Assembly (NCBI RefSeq): GCF_030733205.1
Contig: NZ_JASHJL010000041.1
Coordinates: 1 to 47,274 of the forward strand
Length of the DNA stretch: 47,274 bases
Direction: 5' to 3'
Source: Mameliella sp. MMSF_3455
GTDB lineage: Bacteria; Pseudomonadota; Alphaproteobacteria; Rhodobacterales; Rhodobacteraceae
In this document: piece by piece, positions 42,355 through 47,274 of the stretch
How the letters are laid out: each line of letters starts with the position of its first letter
Position numbering within the stretch: position 1 is the stretch's first letter
The notes under the pieces: generated by a model
What the model was told of the DNA's origin: nothing
Database searches by the model: none
The model's input: the letters and a program-made list of their open reading frames with translations, nothing else
Position numbers and translations under genes: made by a program

Positions 42355-43320
42355 ATGTCCGGGACGCATCAGAGACCAGAGGCCGAAGGACAGGTGCGCG
42401 ACGCCGTGCATGGCAATTGGGTCGACACCTGGGCGCCGCAATGGACACGGCCCTACCTGCGACTAAGTCGCGCGGACCGGCCCATCGGCACCTGGCTGCT
42501 GTTGCTGCCCTGCTGGTGGGGGCTGCTGCTGTCGATGGTCAACAACGGGCAGGCCTACTGGTTCGACCTGTGGATCTTCGCGAGCTGCGGGATCGGCGCA
42601 GTGCTGATGCGCGGGGCCGGCTGCACCTGGAATGACATCACCGACCGCGGCATCGACGGATCGGTGGCGCGGACGGCCTCGCGTCCGATTCCCTCGGGCC
42701 AGGTGACCACGAAACAGGCCCTGGCTTGGGCGATCATCCAGTCGCTGGTGGCCTTCTGTATCCTCATCACCTTTCCGCCCGCGGCCATCGCGCTGGGGGT
42801 TCTGAGCCTGCTGCCCGTCGCGGTCTATCCCTTTGCCAAGCGGTTCACGTGGTGGCCGCAGATTTTCCTCGGCATCGCCTTCAACTGGGGCGCCCTGTTG
42901 GCCTGGACCGCCCATAGCGGGCGGTTGGAACTGCCGGCGGTGCTGCTGTATCTTGCCGGGATGGCCTGGACGCTGTTCTATGACACGATCTACGCCCACC
43001 AGGACAAGGAAGACGACGCGCTGATCGGGGTGAAATCCACCGCCCGCCTGTTTGGCGATGAAACCCCGAAATGGCTGCGCCGGTTCCTGGTTGCCAGTGT
43101 CGTGCTGATGGGCCTGGCCATCGTGGCCGCGGCCCCGGACGGCAACCTGCTGGCCCTGATCCTCATGATCGGCGGTCCCTGGGCGATGGGTTGGCACATG
43201 GTCTGGCAATTGCGGCGCCTGAAGATGGACGATCACGACCGGTTGCTGAGCCTGTTCCGGTCCAACCGCGACGCCGGGTTGCTGCCTGTGCTGTTTTTCG
43301 CCATCGCCCTGATCGCCTGA
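42355..43320 (+). CDS. ubiA: 4-hydroxybenzoate polyprenyltransferase
   Basis: A 321-residue integral membrane prenyltransferase of ubiquinone synthesis, joining the isoprenoid tail to 4-hydroxybenzoate. Both Asp-rich Mg-diphosphate motifs are present: NDITDRGIDGSVARTASRP and DTIYAHQDKEDD. About eight or nine membrane helices follow the initial RADRPIGTWLLLLPCWWG. ATG 42355 is preceded by GGAGGGGACC. Divergent from rsmE with the start codons nearly touching. Confidence 0.96.
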   Translation: MSGTHQRPEAEGQVRDAVHGNWVDTWAPQWTRPYLRLSRADRPIGTWLLLLPCWWGLLLSMVNNGQAYWFDLWIFASCGIGAVLMRGAGCTWNDITDRGIDGSVARTASRPIPSGQVTTKQALAWAIIQSLVAFCILITFPPAAIALGVLSLLPVAVYPFAKRFTWWPQIFLGIAFNWGALLAWTAHSGRLELPAVLLYLAGMAWTLFYDTIYAHQDKEDDALIGVKSTARLFGDETPKWLRRFLVASVVLMGLAIVAAAPDGNLLALILMIGGPWAMGWHMVWQLRRLKMDDHDRLLSLFRSNRDAGLLPVLFFAIALIA

Positions 43321-43379
43321 TTGCACCACCCTCCGCGCTTGCGTATCAGTTCTGAAAAAACAAGGAAAACCCAGCGCCC

Positions 43380-45386
43380 ATGCGCCTCTCCTCGTATTTC
43401 ATCACTGGTGGCATTTTCGCTGCGGCGGGCTTGCTCAGCCTCGTGACTGCAAATTTTGCCGGAAACGCAGTGGAACGTGCCTCGCTCACCGGCGTCCTGA
43501 ACGAACTGGACTCGGATGGTTTGACCTGGGCCGAGGTCGACACCGACGGCTTGCAGGTCTTCCTTTTCGGGACGGCCCCTGATGAGGCGGCCCGTTTCCA
43601 GGCTCTGAGCGCGGCAGGCCGCGTGGTGGATGCCAGCCGGGTGATCGACCAGATGCTGGTCGAAGAACCCGAGGACCTCGCCCCACCCAGTTTCTCGGTC
43701 GAGATCCTGCGCAATGATGCGGGAATTTCCGTCATCGGGCTTGTCCCGGCATCAACGGACCGCGACGCGCTGATCGAAGGATTTCGCAGGCTTGCGGGTG
43801 ACGGTCAGGTGATGGACCTGCTGGAAACCGCCGATTTCCCGGCCCCCGAGGGCTGGGCCGACGCGCTGGGATTTGCCTCCGACGCGCTCAAGGACCTGCC
43901 CCGGTCCAAGATATCCGTTGCCGCCGACCAGGTGGCGATCAAGGCCATGACCGAAAGCCATGAGGCGCGTAGCCGACTGGAAACCGCGCTGACCCGTCGC
44001 AAGCCCGAGGATCTGGGCCTGGCGATGGATTTCTCGGCTCCGCGGCCGGTCATCTCTCCCTTTACCCTGCGCTTCGCCATCGACGAGGACGGAGCGCGCT
44101 TCGACGCCTGTTCCGCCGACACGGAGGCCGGGCGCGACCGGATCCTGCAGGCAGCGGCCAAGGCGGGCCTGGAAGGCAAGGCAACCTGCCGACTGGGCCT
44201 GGGTGTGCCCTCGCGCCGCTGGGCCGACGCGGTGGAAATCGGCATTGCCAAGCTGGCGGAACTGGGTGGCGGCACGCTGACCTTTTCCAATGCGGACGTG
44301 TCCCTTGTGGCACGCGAAGGCACCAACCAGGCCCTGTTCGACCGGGTTGTCGGCGAACTGGATGCGGCCCTGCCCGATCTCTTTGCCCTGACCGCCGACC
44401 TGCCCAAACCGCCCGAGGCGGAACCCGAGGGAACCCCGGATTTCGTCGCCACGCTCAGCCCCGAAGGCGCGGTGCAACTGCGCGGAAGGCTGGGCACGGA
44501 GCAGGCCCGCGCCACGGCGGACAGCTTTGCCCGGGCACTTTTCAGCTCCGAGGCGGTCTACACGGCGGCCCGTGTCACAGAGGGCGTGCCCGGCGACTGG
44601 ACGGTGCGGGTTCTGGCCGGTCTGGACGCGCTGGCGCTGTTGTCGCATGGCGCGGTCACGGTGACGCCCGACCTTGTGACCGTCACCGGCAAGACCGGCA
44701 ACACCGAGGCCAGCGCCCAGATCGCCGACCTGCTGGTGGCCCAGCTGGGCGAGGCCGCGGCCTTCGAGATCGACGTGGAATATGTCGAGGCGCTGGATCC
44801 GGTTGCCGGCCTGCCCACGCCCGAGGAATGCGAGGCGATGATCGTCGAGATCATCGGCGACCGGAAGATCACCTTCGAACCCGGCTCTGCCCGGCTGGAT
44901 GCCTCGGCCGAGGACATCATGGACGAACTGGCAGACCTGCTGAAGCAATGTGGCGACATCGCGCTGGAAATCGGTGGTCACACCGACAGCCAGGGGCGCG
45001 AGATCATGAACCAGGAACTGAGCCGCGACCGCGCCCAGGCGGTTCTGGATGCCCTGCGCGCGCGGCGGGTCCCGACGCGATCCTACACCGCCAAGGGCTA
45101 TGGCGAGACCGTTCCGATTGCCGACAACGGCACCGAAGAGGGCCGCGAGGCGAACCGCCGGATCGAATTCAAGCTCTTGAAACCCGAACCGGAAGAGGGC
45201 GAAGAAGGTGCGGAACCGGGCGATTCGGACCCGGCAGCAAATGCAGATCCTGTGGTGGCAGACGCCGATCCGGAAACGGTGGACGCCGCCCCCGTAATCG
45301 AACCCGGTGCACCGGCAGAGGCGCAACCGGATCCGGAACTGGGCAGGATCAGGCCGCCAAAGGGCAGAGGAACTGGGGATGAATAG
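43380..45386 (+). CDS. OmpA-family envelope protein with BON-like repeats
   Basis: A 668-residue protein. One N-terminal hydrophobic segment (FITGGIFAAAGLLSLVTANFA) is a membrane anchor or signal. The long middle part holds BON-like modules (e.g. ISVIGLVPASTDRDALIEGFRRLAG; LVTVTGKTGNTEASAQIADLL). The C-terminal OmpA domain (about 510-625) has the peptidoglycan-binding pattern ITFEPGSARLDASAE and IGGHTDSQGREIMNQELSRDRAQAV. An acidic, Pro/Ala-rich tail ends it. Probably tethers the envelope to peptidoglycan. Its last eight bases overlap the next gene. Confidence 0.85.
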   Translation: MRLSSYFITGGIFAAAGLLSLVTANFAGNAVERASLTGVLNELDSDGLTWAEVDTDGLQVFLFGTAPDEAARFQALSAAGRVVDASRVIDQMLVEEPEDLAPPSFSVEILRNDAGISVIGLVPASTDRDALIEGFRRLAGDGQVMDLLETADFPAPEGWADALGFASDALKDLPRSKISVAADQVAIKAMTESHEARSRLETALTRRKPEDLGLAMDFSAPRPVISPFTLRFAIDEDGARFDACSADTEAGRDRILQAAAKAGLEGKATCRLGLGVPSRRWADAVEIGIAKLAELGGGTLTFSNADVSLVAREGTNQALFDRVVGELDAALPDLFALTADLPKPPEAEPEGTPDFVATLSPEGAVQLRGRLGTEQARATADSFARALFSSEAVYTAARVTEGVPGDWTVRVLAGLDALALLSHGAVTVTPDLVTVTGKTGNTEASAQIADLLVAQLGEAAAFEIDVEYVEALDPVAGLPTPEECEAMIVEIIGDRKITFEPGSARLDASAEDIMDELADLLKQCGDIALEIGGHTDSQGREIMNQELSRDRAQAVLDALRARRVPTRSYTAKGYGETVPIADNGTEEGREANRRIEFKLLKPEPEEGEEGAEPGDSDPAANADPVVADADPETVDAAPVIEPGAPAEAQPDPELGRIRPPKGRGTGDE

Positions 45387-45708
45387 GACCGAATTCATCG
45401 TGACGACCGCAGCGATCCTCTTCGTTGCCTTCCTGCTGGGCTGGTTCGCCCATTGGCTGGTGCATCGGTTCAAGCGCGTCAGTCAGGCCGACATGGACCA
45501 GCTGGAAAAGATGAGCCAGGAATTGCACGAGGCCGAGGAAACCCGTGACCAGGCCATAACCTACCTGCAACAGCGCGAGGCCGAGCTGACCAACCAGCTG
45601 GCGCAGGCGGAGGCCGAACTTTCGGCTGCAATGGAAGGGCTGCGCGAGGCGCGCTCGGACGCCGAAGAAATGCGCGCCCATGTCGAGCGGATGAACCAGC
45701 AGGCCTGA
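45379..45708 (+). CDS. Membrane-anchored coiled-coil protein
   Basis: A 109-residue protein with one membrane helix (FIVTTAAILFVAFLLGWFAHWLV) followed by a long predicted coiled coil (about 45-105, many Gln, Glu and Ala in heptad-like order, e.g. MSQELHEAEETRDQAITYLQ). I do not recognise a named family. The ATG at 45379 lies within the end of the OmpA-type gene, so it is co-translated and the products probably act together at the cell envelope. A hairpin follows its stop. Confidence 0.8.
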   Translation: MNRTEFIVTTAAILFVAFLLGWFAHWLVHRFKRVSQADMDQLEKMSQELHEAEETRDQAITYLQQREAELTNQLAQAEAELSAAMEGLREARSDAEEMRAHVERMNQQA

Positions 45709-45710
45709 CA

Positions 45711-45734
45711 AGGGCCGGAGCGCCCCGGCCCTTT
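45711..45734 (+). terminator. Hairpin after the envelope gene pair
   Basis: Perfect 8-base stem AGGGCCGG / CCGGCCCT with a 6-base loop, followed by only TT. A weak intrinsic terminator or an mRNA end-protecting stem. Confidence 0.5.
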
Positions 45735-45794
45735 CCAGAGCGGTCGGTATATGGGATGAGCGGGTCGACAATCGCGCGACGAGGACCCGCCGAC

Positions 45795-46667
45795 ATGACC
45801 CAGATCATCACCGCCCTTTCCGAAATCTCCGATCGTTACGACGCGCTCTTCGTCGACCTCTGGGGCTGCGTGCACAACGGCGTGCAGGCGATCCCCTCGG
45901 CCGTCGAGGCGTTGCAGGGCTATCGCCAGCGCGGCGGCTGCGTGATCCTCGTGACCAACGCGCCCCGCTCTCGCCACGAGGTTGCCAAGCAGCTGGACCG
46001 CTTCGGCGTGCCGCAGGACGCCTGGGACGATATCGCCACCTCGGGTGACAGCGCCCGCGCCGCGATGTTCCGCGGCGCAGTGGGGCGCAAGGTCTGGTTC
46101 ATGGGACAGGCCTTTGACCATTCCTTTTTCGAACCGCTCAAGATCATCGAGGACCCGGTCGAGATCGAGCGGGTCGAACTGGAGGAGGCCGAGGGCATCA
46201 TCTGCTGCGGTCCCTTCGACCCCCACGCCGACCCCGAGGTGAACCGCCCGGAATTCCTCTATGCCAAGCAGAAGGGCATCAAGCTGCTCTGCGCCAACCC
46301 CGACATCGTCGTCGATCGGGGCGAGCGGCGCGAATGGTGCGCCGGCGCGCTTGCGAAACTTTATACCGAGATGGGCGGAGAGAGCCTGTATTTCGGCAAG
46401 CCGCATCCGCCGATCTATGACCTTGCCCGCCGCCGTCTTGCCGAACACCGCAAGGGGGTGCAAGACGCGGGCATCCTGGCCATCGGCGACGGTGCGCACA
46501 CCGACATCGACGGTGCGATGGGCGAGGATATCGATTCCCTCTTCATCAGCGGCGGATTGGCGCGGGCAGAGACCAAAACGACGCAACAACCCGACCCTGA
46601 CGCGCTAAAAGCCTATACCGAAAAGGAAATGATCAATCCCAGCTTTACCATTGGCACCCTCCGCTGA
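45795..46667 (+). CDS. HAD-superfamily hydrolase (TIGR01459-like, class IIA)
   Basis: A 290-residue phosphatase-type protein of the NagD-like HAD branch. Motif I is FVDLWGCVHNG, in which Asp is the nucleophile and the second Asp is replaced by Trp as in NagD relatives. Motif II is LVTNAPR, and motif IV includes AIGDGAHTDIDGA; FGKPHPPIYDLA is also typical. The substrate is unknown. I chose ATG 45795 (MTQIITALSE), with GAGGA upstream, over an in-frame start at 45756. Confidence 0.87.
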   Translation: MTQIITALSEISDRYDALFVDLWGCVHNGVQAIPSAVEALQGYRQRGGCVILVTNAPRSRHEVAKQLDRFGVPQDAWDDIATSGDSARAAMFRGAVGRKVWFMGQAFDHSFFEPLKIIEDPVEIERVELEEAEGIICCGPFDPHADPEVNRPEFLYAKQKGIKLLCANPDIVVDRGERREWCAGALAKLYTEMGGESLYFGKPHPPIYDLARRRLAEHRKGVQDAGILAIGDGAHTDIDGAMGEDIDSLFISGGLARAETKTTQQPDPDALKAYTEKEMINPSFTIGTLR

Positions 46668-46679
46668 GGCAGATTTTGC

Positions 46680-46708
46680 TTGCCTTTGCTGCAACCGCAA
46701 AGTAATAA
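46680..46708 (+). promoter_or_regulatory. Candidate promoter of the MaoC gene
   Basis: TTGCCT (46680-46685), 17 bases, TAATAA (46703-46708). The -10 overlaps the left arm of a nested inverted repeat. Confidence 0.5.
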
Positions 46709-46745
46709 AATTACCGAAAGCGCGGACATGTCGCGCATTTATTAC
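46702..46745 (+). promoter_or_regulatory. Nested inverted repeat in the MaoC leader
   Basis: Outer arms GTAATAAA (46702-46709) and TTTATTAC (46738-46745) enclose a GC-rich inner pair GCGCG / CGCGC around GACATGT. It may be a leader stem-loop or an operator over the start site, 26 bases before the start codon. Confidence 0.45.
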
Positions 46746-46771
46746 CGCACGTTTTGCACATGGAGGGCCGG

Positions 46772-47215
46772 ATGTTGGACAATATGCCCCGCGGCACGAT
46801 CTGCATCGAAGACATCGAAATGGGGATGACCCGCTACCTGCGCAAACAGGTGACGGACCAGGACATCGAGATGTTCGCCGAGGTCTCGACCGACCGGAAC
46901 CCGGTGCACCTGGATGATGACTATGCCCAGGACACGATCTTCGAGGGGCGGATCGCCCACGGGATGCTGACGGCTGGCCTGATCTCTGCCGTCATCGGCG
47001 AGCAACTCCCCGGTCACGGCACGGTCTACATGGGTCAGACGCTGAAATTCCTTGGGCCCGTGCGCCCCGGCGACATGGTCTATGCCGAGGTCAAGGTGGT
47101 CGACATCGACCACGCCAAGCGCCGCGTGACACTGGAAACCCATTGCTCGGTCGATGGCAAGAAGGTGTTGATCGGCGAGGCCAAGGTTCTGGCGCCCTCG
47201 CGCAAGTTCGACTGA
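46772..47215 (+). CDS. MaoC-family (R)-specific enoyl-CoA hydratase-like protein
   Basis: A 147-residue hot-dog-fold hydratase. The catalytic pair lies in the motif STDRNPVHLDDDYA followed by EGRIAHGML (Asp and His of the R-hydratase motif). Typical role: hydration of trans-2-enoyl-CoA to the (R)-3-hydroxyacyl-CoA, linking beta-oxidation and PHA, or a related dehydration; substrate length is unknown. ATG 46772 is chosen since GGAGG lies six bases upstream; an upstream ATG at 46760 would contain this site. Confidence 0.88.
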   Translation: MLDNMPRGTICIEDIEMGMTRYLRKQVTDQDIEMFAEVSTDRNPVHLDDDYAQDTIFEGRIAHGMLTAGLISAVIGEQLPGHGTVYMGQTLKFLGPVRPGDMVYAEVKVVDIDHAKRRVTLETHCSVDGKKVLIGEAKVLAPSRKFD

Positions 47216-47261
47216 TCAAGCGGCCTGCGAACCAACAGAACGCGCCTTGAGCCCCCTGCGT

Positions 47262-47274
47262 GGGGGGGGGGGGG
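47262..47274. other. Terminal G homopolymer, probable assembly edge
   Basis: Thirteen G residues end the window, mirroring the C run at the start. Most likely a sequencing or assembly edge. Confidence 0.6.

Noticed and set aside
40769-42448. A 559-codon frame that would fuse rsmE sequence to the GNAT protein
   Set aside because: The part upstream of 41620 is an out-of-frame reading of rsmE; the GNAT start is set by the ATGA overlap with the rsmE stop.

Overview
The window is a GC-rich, densely coded chromosomal segment (or a whole contig: it opens with a C run and closes with a G run). Gene content and gene order point to an alphaproteobacterium of the Rhodobacteraceae / Roseobacter group. 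Supporting signs are the ubiA / rsmE / gshA neighbourhood, the CnoX - LON-domain - Trm112 operon, alphaproteobacterial-type Zur and Irr operator sequences, a class-3 (plant-type) glutamate-cysteine ligase, small Rhodobacteraceae-type DUF proteins, and GC-rich intergenic hairpins joined to a GGAGTATTTTTGG-like tail. I saw no tRNA, rRNA, insertion sequence, prophage or CRISPR array. The assignment rests on reading alone; no database was searched.

Layout. 0-2.5 kb: substrate-binding protein and ATPase of a polyamine-type ABC importer (permeases would lie beyond the left edge). 2.6-4.7 kb: L,D-transpeptidase, DUF2267 protein and a luciferase-like monooxygenase, tightly coupled. 4.8-6.9 kb: GTP cyclohydrolase II carrying a decayed DHBP-synthase-like N-terminal domain, divergent from an OmpR-type response regulator; a strong intrinsic terminator and a possible small RNA follow the regulator. 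7.1-8.1 kb: divergent OhrR/Ohr organic peroxide pair. 8.1-15 kb: IMPACT-like protein, unknown protein, pnp, Na+/H+ antiporter, a Zur-box-controlled CobW GTPase with a coupled small protein, and rpsO. 15-17.7 kb: small proteins of unknown function and a PLP threonine/serine dehydratase.

17.7-20.8 kb: a secreted trypsin-like protease with Sel1 repeats and a peptidoglycan-binding-like end, followed by a paralogue in which all three catalytic residues are replaced. 20.8-25.4 kb: Trm112-like, LON-domain and CnoX genes, xthA, an aspartoacylase-family enzyme, and a 1-Cys peroxiredoxin with an Irr-like box on its promoter. 25.6-27 kb: aldehyde dehydrogenase. 27-34.7 kb: a methylamine/glycine-betaine-type demethylation operon (two FAD/GcvT fusion dehydrogenases, a homocysteine methyltransferase, a GFA-type protein) with its likely XRE-cupin regulator, preceded by two equal-sized inverted-repeat operators. 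34.9-37 kb: thiolase and an anti-anti-sigma / anti-sigma pair. 37-43.3 kb: a gamma-glutamyltransferase-like enzyme facing gshA, then a GNAT / rsmE chain divergent from ubiA. 43.4-47.2 kb: OmpA-family protein with a coiled-coil partner, HAD hydrolase and MaoC dehydratase.

Themes. Much of the segment concerns metal supply (Zur, Irr), peroxide and thiol defence (Ohr, peroxiredoxin, CnoX, glutathione) and one-carbon catabolism. The observations I would check first are the protease / pseudoprotease pair, the twin operators at 34740-34805, an unrecognised palindrome cluster at 22619-22671, and the small-RNA candidate near 6.85 kb.
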